DNA of 64,000 nucleotides from Brevipalpus yothersi (Eukaryota; Arthropoda; Arachnida; Trombidiformes; Tenuipalpidae): assembly GCA_003956705.1 (NCBI GenBank), contig QZCP01000790.1, positions 124,001 through 188,000 of the forward strand, written 5' to 3'. How positions within the stretch are numbered: position 1 is the first letter of the stretch; every line of letters starts with the position of its first letter. The notes beneath the pieces are model-generated. The model worked only from the letters and a program-made list of their open reading frames with translations, searched no databases and was not told where the DNA came from. Positions 33,490-42,914 of the stretch are shown here, piece after piece. Both the position numbers and the translations under genes were made by a program.

Positions 33490-33746
33490 TGCAACCGACA
33501 ATTCGATCACATTATGAACAAAACGATTTGAACAACATTAAGTCGAGTAGTTGAGTGTTATATTTGATTTTTGAAACATTGTATATCTATTCACAAGTGA
33601 GGCAGAGAGAGAGAGAGAGAGACATACACACATACAGAGAGAGAGAGAAAGAGAAGAACTCAGTTCTCTTCTAACCCTTTTAAGGTTAGCCTGAATACTT
33701 GCCAACATTCCTCGACTAGCAAGTCACAGTCTATTTTTGACTTGCA
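33490..33746 (-). repeat. 5' LTR of the nested element
   Basis: Direct repeat of 29141-29399. The primer site on its inner side resembles the complement of a tRNA ending in GGAGGCTCCA, perhaps elongator tRNA-Met (memory-based). Confidence 0.9.
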
Positions 33747-33751
33747 ATCAG

Positions 33752-34084
33752 TATACTCATTTTTTTCATTTCGCCTCAAAGTGGTTATACATGTATACCA
33801 TTCAGCAGCTTCATCACTCAAAAAATTACCTAACATGAATATCTTATCTGAATCAGACCATTTTTACGACCAGACAACATGTCGAATCTATAAATCCAAT
33901 TTCTAGCAGATACCTTGCTATTGTCACCTTTAAACTCTTTTATCGTAATCTCATTAGAACAAGAAGCATTGCTTACATTTGGAGTATGATGATCCACTGG
34001 TGGTTGTCCATTATCGCCATGATCCATATTGGCTGAACTTGCGTTCGAATTAGAACGGACGTTCCTTAAATTGTAAGTATTCAT
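33752..34084 (-). pseudogene. outer element gag, N-terminal part
   Basis: The frame starts at 34084 (MNTYNLRNVR). It contains IKEFKGDNSKVSARNWIYRFDM, then shifts frame near 33860 into a stretch with the gag-typical FLSDEAAEWYT. It runs to the nested element's insertion site. The other half of the gene lies 4.6 kb away at 28620-29140. Confidence 0.7.
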
Positions 34085-34893
34085 GATGATGAATAAAGAG
34101 AGAGAGAGAGAGAGGGAAAGAGAGAGAGAGAGAGAGACAAATATTTTCCAATCAACTACTGGTCAAAGTAGCTGAATATCCACATAAGGTTCACTTTATT
34201 TTCACAACTGCGCACGACTTCGAGCTTGCGTCCAAAACTTTTCAAAAAGTTTTACGACCCTTTGTCCCAACCGTCGAGAAGGGGGAGAGACCAAAAATGG
34301 TGAAGAAACTTCTTCCGAAGCTGGAGAACTGTGATCAAGTTTGATCAACTCTTGCCACTTACCAATCAAATTCCACTTGAAAATCGGTAAAACAACCAAT
34401 CAAAATCAAAAATTTATCGGTCCAAGATGAGGCATCCAAGTTTCCAACTATCGATCATTGAAACAGAATACATTTCATTGAACCAAAAAAAAGCAGCACA
34501 AAGATGCCCATATTTCATTAGCCAATTGAACCATATGAAAGTTCCAATCTGATCATCCATTCATATTGTTCAAAAGTAGATCACCGATGAAAAATTAAAT
34601 GAGCCAAGAAAATGAGCCATCAGAACAGTTGGAAATGATGTCCACTATTATTGTATTGGGTGTATGTATGTGTGTATAAGTGTGTCAATCAATGGAAATT
34701 ACGAGGCATCAACATATAATCGAAAAAGATACATGTCCAGGATCAAACACAAACATGGCTCGAAGTTGTATGAACACATAAAATTATCATTGAATCAAAT
34801 GATCATATAAGAGTGGAGGAGAGAGAGAAATCAAGAATCTGGACAAGAGTGTGATGATAATTCCAATAAACGATGGTAACAAAGTTGATCAAA
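34085..34893. other. leader of the outer retrotransposon with GA tract
   Basis: No gene. A long GA microsatellite lies at about 34099-34138 just upstream of the gag start. A 65-codon frame at 34202-34399 is not credible. Confidence 0.5.
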
Positions 34894-34910
34894 TTCACAT
34901 CTCGGTGGAA
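34894..34910 (-). promoter_or_regulatory. primer binding site, tRNA-Gln-like, offset from the tRNA 3' end
   Basis: TTCCACCGAGAT is complementary to the conserved TCTCGGTGGAA of animal tRNA-Gln, which lies a few bases inside its 3' end. The usual TGG complementary to CCA is absent at the LTR junction. The tRNA comparison is from memory. Confidence 0.5.
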
Positions 34911-35239
34911 TATAATTTGAGCACAAGAAATCAAATCGAATCATTTAATTTAATCACAAAAAAGTAGCCCAAAAGGCAACCAAACTTAAGATTTTCATCA
35001 GCCAAAAGGCAATTCACTAGCAACTTGGGTTTTTCAAGTTAACGCTTACGGTGTTCATTTCGAGCTGCCCTTCTTTGTGTGAAGCTCTTCTTCAACGGTC
35101 ACAATCCGAAAACCCTGGAGCAAGCTTGTCCCGGGACGGTTGCCGTTTCTTGGAATTTGAGTGTCCCAAAGGACTGAGGTTGAATAGGAGGAGAGCGAAA
35201 GAGAGAGCGAGAAAGGAAAGCAGAGAACTAAACCTTACA
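34911..35239 (-). repeat. 5' LTR of the outer retrotransposon
   Basis: Direct repeat of 25210-25538. Immediately inside it, on the minus strand, is TTCCACCGAGATGTGAA (34910-34894), the probable primer binding site. Confidence 0.9.
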
Positions 35240-35367
35240 GATGGTAGGTATAAATTGTGAATGTTGAAGAAGCGAAGTTAGGATATTCTATATTTATTTT
35301 AAAACTTATATTACATCAACTATGAAAAGATGAAATGATTGATTTGATATAATTAGAAAAAACATAA
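35240..35367. other. 3' flank of PSI copy 2
   Basis: Begins with the second GATG. It matches 22261-22383 downstream of PSI copy 1. Confidence 0.6.
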
Positions 35368-37144
35368 TCAATCAGTTGAAACGGCCTTCCCTGGGCTCAA
35401 ATATCGGCTCAAACTTTCAACTCTAGATTGTTCTGCTTCACTGATCTTAAATGAAGACCTAGCCATAGACTGCATAGTCGATGGACTAGAACTATTCATC
35501 GAGGACATGGTACTATTTTGATCTTCCTTACGCTTTTTTGCCATACAGACACAGGTTCCAATGAGCAACCCAGCGGTCATGACAAGGGTTGTGAAGGCAT
35601 ATATCAGTATGATCATAAAATTTGATCGCTCCTCTGGAGTAGTGGTGAATGGAGTGACCATTGTGTATGCCCCACGCTTGATAAAAATTTTAGCATCTTT
35701 AAAATTGCTATCATTCACACTTACTAGGTAAAAATCATTATAAACAGCATCGTATGATTTGCCATCAAGTGTGACCCAAGCTTTCTCTCCACCTTCTTCA
35801 TTTAGTTCATGGGGCAGCTTAATGGTAAGCTGATTGTATAAGCTCATATCTTTCACCATAGCAATTACATTGGAAAAGCATGGAGCTGGAGGGTTCGCAG
35901 AATTATCTCCTTTCTTGATACAATGTGAAGATTTCCATTGACATTCGAAAGCTCCATACAGAGTGCAGAGAGGACATGATGAAAAGTAATCACAATCGAG
36001 TAGCCTGAATTGATGTCTTTCGCCCATGAAATCCCATCGGATGAGGGTGAAGTTGTCGAAATTCCAATTGGCTGAATAATACACCACCCGATTGGAACCA
36101 ATCTGTCCACCCTTACAACTAGCTCCACGCTTACTGAGATCACATCTAAAATCTTGATCCCTGTTGATATATGCCAATATAGTGCTCTTGAAAGCGAGAC
36201 CAACAGTGTATGTCTCAAATTCTCCGATGGCGGGGCTATCGTAATTTAAATATGGTGTGGGTGTGTTGGAATAGAATAAGGGAATCCCTTCTGAGCAGTT
36301 CTCTCCATCATTCCATGATTCTTTGTTTTTATTTTGGATGAATGGCTCAAACTTTAGAAAATAAGATGGATATTTATTCTGGCTTTCACACTGGCGAATG
36401 CCTTCATCCAATGTTTTTACAGCATCTTTGAGCTTTATGGAGCGTATTTCAGATCTATTACTTTTGTATTTAATATAATCGAAATATAGAATCGGATCTG
36501 GATCGGTTGGTAGAAAGTTTAATACTTTATCGCCGTCCAGGAGAAAGCTCGAAATGTAAGTATATTTCTTGTCAATATTTTCAGGCAGACTTTTTAAGCG
36601 TATGATGAGAATATTAATTATATTACTGTAGCACAAAAATAATTGGCCATCCCATTCAAATATTTGACTAATAAACCATGCTGTTCGGAATATTTGAATA
36701 TCAAGGATACCCAACCACTTGAACTCTGGAGAATCTGATAATCTCATGGCATACAGGGCGAAGTTTTTAGAAGTAGGACCAATGTTGGGTTCATATATCC
36801 AAAAACCATGATTGCTCATCGGTCCATATTGAGAACTTCCTTTCTCCTGTTTCTGAGGCACCTCTTCACTTGGAATCTTGATGAAAGCTTGAGTTTTATT
36901 GTAATAAAGTGCCCAGCCTTCAAATGGTCTGAGAATGATGACATTGTACCGTAATGCTGTACTTGCGTCTGTATTGAAAATCAAGGATACATTTCCATCA
37001 TAATGAATTTCAGTTGTTTTGGTTGATAATTGCACGATTCGCTCAATTCGAGCTGTTGCATAACCAAATTCAACTATGTTTTTATTGCTGTTAGAATGGA
37101 ATAATCGAAAATTGGTCAAGATAACGAATTGAGAGAGAAACAAA
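35368..37144 (-). pseudogene. PSI-domain surface protein, copy 2, interrupted by a transposon in the signal peptide
   Basis: An uninterrupted frame of about 590 codons, close to identical to copy 1: same PSI cluster (DCDYFSSCPLCTLYGAFECQW), same membrane helix (two or three residues shorter) and same tail YLSPGKAVSTD. The 5' end is cut at 37144, within the hydrophobic leader, by the DNA transposon at 37145-42487. The first codons continue at 42488. No stop or frameshift is seen in the body, so the transposon is the only evident lesion and is younger than the duplication that made the copy. Transcription from inside the transposon could still give a protein lacking a leader. Confidence 0.8.
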
Positions 37145-37169
37145 GGACATGTCCGGAATTCGCCCGTTT
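37145..37169 (+). repeat. left terminal inverted repeat of the Spy-type element
   Basis: Starts GGACATGTCCGGAATTCG and pairs with 42463-42487. Confidence 0.9.
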
Positions 37170-38427
37170 TGGGTTTTTTTTCGATCCTAGGTGAACTTTC
37201 GACGAAAAGAACGAATATCGCATCGAAAATTCGATCAGACGCTTAGAACTCGTGATATCGAAATAGTGACCTGAACGTTAGGACTTTTTTCGAAAATTGA
37301 AAAAAAGCACTTTTTCTGACGATAAATTAGATGAGAATTCCAAAAATTATACCAAAAACTGCTTTTGAATAAGTCTCGGTATCTCAAAAACCCAAAAACG
37401 GGTGAAAATTCTGCAAAAATCGAGTTTTTCGAAAAAATGATGAATTGCCCACCCTGGAGACAAAACCAGACATATGTTTTTGGACGTATCTTTTTGTATT
37501 CTATCAGAAAATATGTATTTCAATTTGTCTCCTAGTGCGGAACAGTTTCGAAAACCGGAAAAACCACGAAAAAAGCAGTTTTAGCCTCTCAAGGTCAACC
37601 AAATGACCTGGAGACAAAACCGGATGCCTCGTGTGAGATGTAACTTTTGATAAGCTTTGAGAAAATACTATATTTCATAGGGCTCAAATGAAGGGAACAC
37701 CTTCAAAATCTCAAAAAACTGCTGAAAAAGGCCGTTTTGGCCTATTTAGGCCTGAGATCGCTCTGATTGAGATCTGACGGTGAAAGTTTGAATGTCCGAT
37801 CACATTTCAATTGAGCAGAGCTTTCAGAAAACGCCGTTAAAGCATGTGATCTGACAATATTAGATAGTCAAATCACATAGAAACGAGGCCGAAACGGCTT
37901 TTGACCTGAGGTCACATTTTTTTTCCATCCCAAACCATTTGCTCTCATATGATACCTATTTCACTGGAAAAAATTTCTTCTAAAATTTTCGAAAAAAATC
38001 AAGGCACCTCCATGCAAAAGCAATTTTCTCTCAGTTGGTCGTTGGTCGTGGAGGAGGTAAGATCTCTTCCTTTCACATTACGGTTTGGATAGAAGTAGTC
38101 TGCCTGGACGACCGCAGTTTCGCATTAACTGGTCTCTGGGCAACTACTTCTATCCCTAGGGACTAGTAGGGTCACGCTCGATTTTTCGTTTTTTTGTCGC
38201 GCCATCTATCGGTCTGAAATAAGCAGCACAGTATATCGTCCCATCTCATTTTCTCGTTCTTTTCCAGATTTGAAGCGATTGAAGAAATTTTTTTAGAGTT
38301 TTGGAAAGAAAACAGCTGTAGCAAATAGGGATCACTGTTATTTTATTGTGTATCCAAATATAAAGCAAAAATCTCCATAAAAAATCTTGTATCTGCGCTT
38401 TTTCTATTTTATTTGATATCTAAAAAA
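37170..38427. other. left non-coding part of the Spy-type element, with 13-bp hairpin at 38087-38155
   Basis: About 1.25 kb without a gene. GGATAGAAGTAGT (38087-38099) and its complement ACTACTTCTATCC (38143-38155) form a perfect 13-bp inverted repeat with a 43-base loop. Phrases such as GGAGACAAAACC recur (37457 and 37610 areas). This region should hold transposase-binding sites and the promoter. Confidence 0.6.
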
Positions 38428-40832
38428 ATGAACTCTCCCAAGAATTGTAAAAACTGCGGACTTCCTTTTAAGCAACTATTAAGAAGAAAAGGACAGCGCA
38501 TACATAAAATCTGTAATGAATCAATGAGAGAGTTTTTTCAAGAGAAGGCTCCTGCACTTTTGATAGTAATTGGTGATTCCATCTGTACTTCTTGTAGAAA
38601 TCTGTATGATAGACACATGAAAGATATGAGATCAAGATCTCTCACATCTGATCGATCATCACCACAGCCCGGTCCGTCTTGCTCATCACCACAGCCCGGT
38701 CCGTCTTGCCCATCGCCACAGCCTGATCCATCTCGTTTAACACCTCAGCCCTCTTCATCAGAGCTATTTCCTTTTGACGATGTCAGTAGATCTGAAACTC
38801 TCTCTGTTTTTGAAAGCCAATCAATCCCAACAGGTAATAGAACTGATACAGATGATGCGATTGGGAGTGAGTCAAGCTATCCATCTTCTGAATATTCTTC
38901 GAGTGATGATGGCTCATGGGAATCTGATGATCCTTGGGAAGAACCTTCGAATGACGATGATTCTGATGACTCTGAGACTCCACCCACCAATAGAGGTACC
39001 AAAAAAACCATCTCCTCTCACACGCGATGTATCTTCGGTTGTCGATCACCTGTTGCTTTGAAAACAGTCCCCAAAGTTCGACGTGTTGAAACTATTTGGC
39101 TCCATCAGATCTTGATTCCGTTCGGAGCTAGGTGCTGCAACTCTCATCTTACTGAAGAATGGGTTCATATCCCGGTAAAAGATGAAGGACTCAATCCAAG
39201 AGAGTTCGAAGAAGCAATTGCATTACTAAGAAGCTCTCAAAATCACACTGGTAGATGCAAGCTCCCACCACCAACACGGGAGAATGATAAACAGTACCAA
39301 CATCTCACATCTTTGAAAGTGAGCGACTTCATCGATCTTCAGTCTAATCTTCCTGATAGCTTGCACGAGTACTTGGGTCCTTATCTTTTCTTCCTTCGAG
39401 CTGGGGTACCAATAAGAACAACAGCCTTTGTTTTTGGTCTGAAGAAGAGCACTCTTGTGGATAATATGGAGAAGATAAGATCTGGTTTGCTGTCGTCTTT
39501 TGTTCCATTGAACTTGGGGTTTGAGAACTACACGAGAGATAGAGCGATTGAGCACATGAGCTTGATTTCCACTTCATTGTTCCCTCTCAGCAATGAGTCC
39601 TCTATCCAATCCATCTGGGATGCCACCTACATATACGTTCAAAAAAGTAGTAACAATGAATTCCAGCGCGAAACATTTTCTGTCCAGAAGAATAGATCAT
39701 TGTACAAGCCAATGGTTGGAATTCTCCCAGATGGCTATATCTTGGATGTAGTACCTAATTTCCCAGCAACTCAGAATGATGCAACCATCCTCAGAGATAT
39801 TTTCAGCTACAGTTCCGGCTTCAACAATTTCTTCCAGTCTGGTGATATTTTCATACTGGATCGCGGCTTCCGAGACGTTGCTCAAACACTGAGAGCACGA
39901 GGTTATCAGGTTCATCATCCTCCATTTGTCAGGCGAAGTCGGGAAAACTCTGAAGGTGCGCAACTATCAGCACGAGAAGCAAATCAATCCAGAAAATTGA
40001 CAAAAATCAGACCTCAAGTGGAACAAGTCAACGGTCAGATAAAGATGAAGTTTAAGAAGTTTGCTAACGTGATCGACAACAAGTATATCGAAAACTCAAT
40101 GAAAGATCTGAGAGTCATTGCTGCGGTAATCAACAAATATCATCCACGCTTCACATCAGATCGTGGTAGAGAGCCACTAATTATAGAAAGAATGCTGAGT
40201 CGAGAGAACGTTGAAGACAAGCTAGCGAAGATGATCATCAGAGGGAGTATCAACCGTCGGACTAGTAACTGGCGCGTGTACAATCCTGTTGGAGGAGAAG
40301 TTCAACCTTTCACGGGTGATGAGCTGTATCTACTGTCATGCGGTACCTATGGCTGTAAATGGATCAATAGCTACAAGACAGAATGTCGGAAAAAAGGGTT
40401 GCAGCGTGATGTGAGTATACATATATGAGCTTCAAACTCTTTTGCATAAACTAGTTATCCATCTCTTATTTCCAATAATAGCTCAAGTTACATCATGATC
40501 CATTGGAATTTCTCGAAGAATTCTCATCATATGGAATAGAGATTACTTCTCCGTATTTCCTGAGAGCCAAGATGCATTCGAGACACAAGAGAACGACAAT
40601 TTACCATGTTTTTGTCTTGATTGATCTTGAAAGAGAGGGAATTGATCGAGCCATTGATTGGTACTGTAAATGTGTCTCAGGGAGAAGAACAATAAGTCCA
40701 TGTGAACATGCTCTCTGTCTGTTGTCCATCGTTGGAAGTGGCTTCGATAGCCCAGCTCCTGCATGTTCACATGATACGACTCTGAGACGGAGAAGAGATC
40801 CCCGAGAGGAAAGCCCAGATGAGCAATGGTAG
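38428..40832 (+). CDS. Spy-type DDE transposase with C-terminal SWIM zinc finger (two exons)
   Basis: Exon 1 is 38428-40410 and exon 2 is 40482-40832. The 71-bp phase-0 intron has a GTGAGT donor and an AATAATAG acceptor. The product is 777 residues, start ATG at 38428 (MNSPKNCKNC). In order: a Cys-rich N-terminus (CKNC ... CTSC) likely to bind zinc and DNA; a proline/serine repeat linker (QPGPS units) and an acidic patch; a second Cys/His cluster (CIFGC ... CCNSHL); a DDE core with Asp398 (WDATYI), Asp478 (ILDRGFRD) and Glu532 (VEQVNGQIK); and a C-terminal SWIM finger C723-x-C725...C735-x-H737. All three catalytic acids are present and there are no stops, so it may be active. Confidence 0.82.
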
Positions 40833-41316
40833 AGTATGATGAAAAAGTAATTAGCTTGAACTTTGACAAAAGTTGTTTTTCGTTGCAGAGCATTCAAAGT
40901 TCATCGCCATCATCATGATCAGTTTCCACCTCGTTAGCTGAAGAAATTCCAATTATACTATCCAATTCGCACCATTTTCATTTATAGTCCTTTTTTAGTC
41001 ATCATGAAATCCTATTCGATCCTTTCTCTGTTTTTCTTTATTTCACAACTAGTCTGAAGACTTACAACTGTAAATACTTTATCGAATCCTTTTCTCACGT
41101 TTTTGCGACATTGGTAGTCATTGTATGTTAAATATCAATTACCTGTTCAATAATACTCAGTTCCACAAAGATATCAGAGTTGATTCATTCAAATGATGGA
41201 AAGGTCTCACATGAGGAAACTCGAGTGATATACTTTTTAAGGAATTTTAGAAAAAACACCTTGAGCTTCTCAGCAGAACAACTGACACCACGTGAAGGTG
41301 AAGCTCATGTCAGTCT

Positions 41317-41431
41317 TGGACAGTTTTTTCGAGTGGTTGTCCTCGCCTCCACTTTGGACAGTTTTTTCTGAGTGGTTATCCTTGCCTCCACTCTGGACAG
41401 TTTTTTCAAGTGGTTGTCCTTGCCTCCACTC
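41317..41431. repeat. three tandem copies of a 38-39-bp unit in the Spy-type element
   Basis: Each unit runs TGGACAGTTTTTTC...GTGGTT.TCCT.GCCTCCACT. They lie just downstream of the minus-strand frame at 41438-41866 and may be subterminal binding sites or a 3' UTR repeat. Confidence 0.75.
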
Positions 41432-41437
41432 AGCCAC

Positions 41438-41866
41438 CTATCTGTAACGCAACTGACAGATCTTATCGTGAGCACTCATTTGCTCAGGAGGCTTCTGTCC
41501 TTTCTCAATCGCCATCTCTGTCCGAAGCTCCTGCGCAATGGTTACTCTTCGATAAGCAGTCTGTCTCGAACCCATAGCTTCCTCTCTCTTCTCCTCTGCT
41601 TCTTCTTCCTTTCCCGCCACCCAAAGTTCTGCTTTTTCATGGTGCAGATCAATATGTTTGTTCCACGCTTCTATGGCCTTTCGCTCGAACTTGGCTGGTC
41701 GCTTGTTTTTTTTCTTTTCTTGTATATAATTCACAGCCCCTTCTGGCAGATTATCAGCATACTTCTTCTTGGATTGCTTTCTTTTCAAATACTTCTTCTG
41801 CTTACGCGAGAGGTCTTCCTCACACTCGCCTTCAGAAAGCTGGCTTGGTCCTGGCTGAGAATCCAT
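41438..41866 (-). CDS. small highly charged coiled-coil protein inside the Spy-type element
   Basis: 142 residues, start MDSQPGPSQLSEGECEEDL. The N-terminal QPGPS phrase echoes the QPGPS repeats in the transposase linker. The body is rich in Lys, Glu and Arg with long predicted helices (RKQKKYLKRKQSKKK, KEEEAEEKREEAM). It is transcribed toward the transposase gene. It may be an accessory protein or a remnant. No known domain recognised. Confidence 0.5.
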   Translation of the reverse strand: MDSQPGPSQLSEGECEEDLSRKQKKYLKRKQSKKKYADNLPEGAVNYIQEKKKNKRPAKFERKAIEAWNKHIDLHHEKAELWVAGKEEEAEEKREEAMGSRQTAYRRVTIAQELRTEMAIEKGQKPPEQMSAHDKICQLRYR

Positions 41867-42462
41867 GTCAGAAAATGCTCAATAATCAGAAAAATTCAGC
41901 TCAATTAAAGATTCTGGAGTCTATCAACTAGCTTTCTCTCTGACACTGTGGCGAATGATGGATAATAACAGATATCCCCACACTCAATCACTCCATAACC
42001 AAGATTCAATAGCAATCAAACAGAAAAAAAAGCTTTCGAACATATTACCTCAATTTTTATTATCGATGAACATTGGAAAGAGGTTTCTTGAGTTTCAAAT
42101 CTACTATTGATGCTGATCTTAGCAATTTCAACCAAAGTTAGTAGGTTTTTAACCTCAATTCCAATCAAAAACAGTAGAAAAATGGCCATTTTTCCATAGT
42201 TTTGTGTTTTTTTTGGCAATATGAGTCAATTCTCCGGTGAATCCAAGGTAATCAAAGCTTTGAGAGTATTATGGAGATGATATAAGGCATAATTATCATT
42301 CAAGAATCGAAAAAATATGAAAATTGGCGAAAGTTTGCTAAAAATTCAAGGTCAAATATCTTCGTGACCTTTGACCCTATAGGGTCATTCGGGGTATCAT
42401 TTTGATCTAGAGACTGAGTTCTTCAAGAATATGAAGTTCCATCAAAATCCATCATGGGCGAA
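41867..42462. other. right non-coding part of the Spy-type element
   Basis: No gene. Probably the promoter of the small minus-strand frame and subterminal sequence. Confidence 0.4.
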
Positions 42463-42487
42463 AAACGGGCCTTATCCGGACATGTCC
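42463..42487 (-). repeat. right terminal inverted repeat of the Spy-type element
   Basis: On the minus strand starts GGACATGTCCGGATAAGG. Differs from the left repeat at only a few bases after position 13. Confidence 0.9.
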
Positions 42488-42565
42488 TTTAATGCGATCA
42501 TAATCGATCGGAAAATGTTCGATACCTCGAAGATGAGTAAAGCATATTGTTCACCCACTGAACAG
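42488..42565 (-). pseudogene. 5' end of PSI copy 2, separated by the transposon
   Basis: Continues copy 2 from TTTAATGCGATC and matches 24173-24249. A short insertion relative to copy 1 near 42555-42570 (CCCACTGAACAGCTAG) places a stop right after the upstream ATG equivalent. The gene therefore probably used the internal Met (equivalent to Met22 of copy 1). Confidence 0.75.
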
Positions 42566-42914
42566 CTAGAGTTTCATGAGAAACAGTTGAAAATATTTCA
42601 ACAATTGAATTCAGAATAATATCCTGGTTCATATATCTCTCTTCCTGAGGACCCGAACTGGTTGATACTTTACACTCAAGCAGATTAACACACGATTGAT
42701 AACTTTTCAATCAACTAATTGCTGATGCAATTCTTACTTTTCAGTGGGCAACCTTTCACCTAGGGTCAAAGTCTAGCATCACTAAAATTTTGAGTATAGA
42801 CGGTTTTCGGAGGCAAAATTGAGATCATTTTATTTATTTTTAAACTAAATAATATATTACATTAAATTTGATATGATAATACAAATGATTTGACAAAATT
42901 GGAAGAAATCAGAC

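Larger units (their letters stand above)
29141..33746 (-). mobile_element. nested non-autonomous LTR element carrying gag and unknown ORFs
   Basis: LTRs 29141-29399 (259 bp) and 33490-33746 (257 bp) begin TGCAACCGA and end GACTTGCA. The 5-bp duplication ATCAG is at 29136-29140 and 33747-33751. By eye the LTRs differ by two substitutions plus a 2-bp change in a GA microsatellite, so the insertion is young. The polypurine tract GGGGGAAGAGGGATAAGA (minus strand) adjoins the left LTR. A TGGAGCCTCC primer-site-like sequence lies three bases inside the right LTR. It carries gag (31226-32113), a second ORF (30114-31229) and smaller frames, but no protease, reverse transcriptase or integrase. It should depend on another element. 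Confidence 0.9.
25210..35239 (-). mobile_element. Ty3/gypsy-type LTR retrotransposon with a nested element
   Basis: 329-bp direct LTRs (25210-25538 and 34911-35239) flank gag and pol remnants on the minus strand. The 4-bp target duplication GATG is at 25206-25209 and 35240-35243. The empty site is visible in the paralogous copy at 22261-22264. Without the nested element (29141-33746) the length is about 5.4 kb, normal for the group. Coding parts carry frameshifts and stops, so it is not autonomous now. The polypurine tract next to the left LTR reads AGTGTGGGGA on the minus strand (25539-25548). Confidence 0.92.
37145..42487 (+). mobile_element. Spy-type DNA transposon, 5343 bp, inserted between AAA and TTT without target duplication
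   Basis: Terminal inverted repeats begin GGACATGTCCGGA on both ends, with GCCCGTTTT further in. The outer ten bases, GGACATGTCC, are themselves a palindrome. The left flank ends ...GAAACAAA and the right flank begins TTTAATGCG. Joined, they equal the uninterrupted paralogue GAAACAAATTTAATGCG at 24164-24180 with no base duplicated or lost. Lack of target duplication and AAA|TTT specificity are the reported hallmarks of the Spy group (distantly related to ISL2EU, PIF/Harbinger and IS5). It encodes a DDE transposase (+) and a small basic protein frame (-). Confidence 0.9.

Noticed and set aside
37145..37154. GGACATGTCC as a 10-bp target duplication
   Set aside because: The paralogous empty site lacks it, and it is the outer part of the inverted repeats at both ends.
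38774..39963. Other frames inside the Spy-type transposase gene
   Set aside because: Shadows of the DDE transposase; no motifs of their own.
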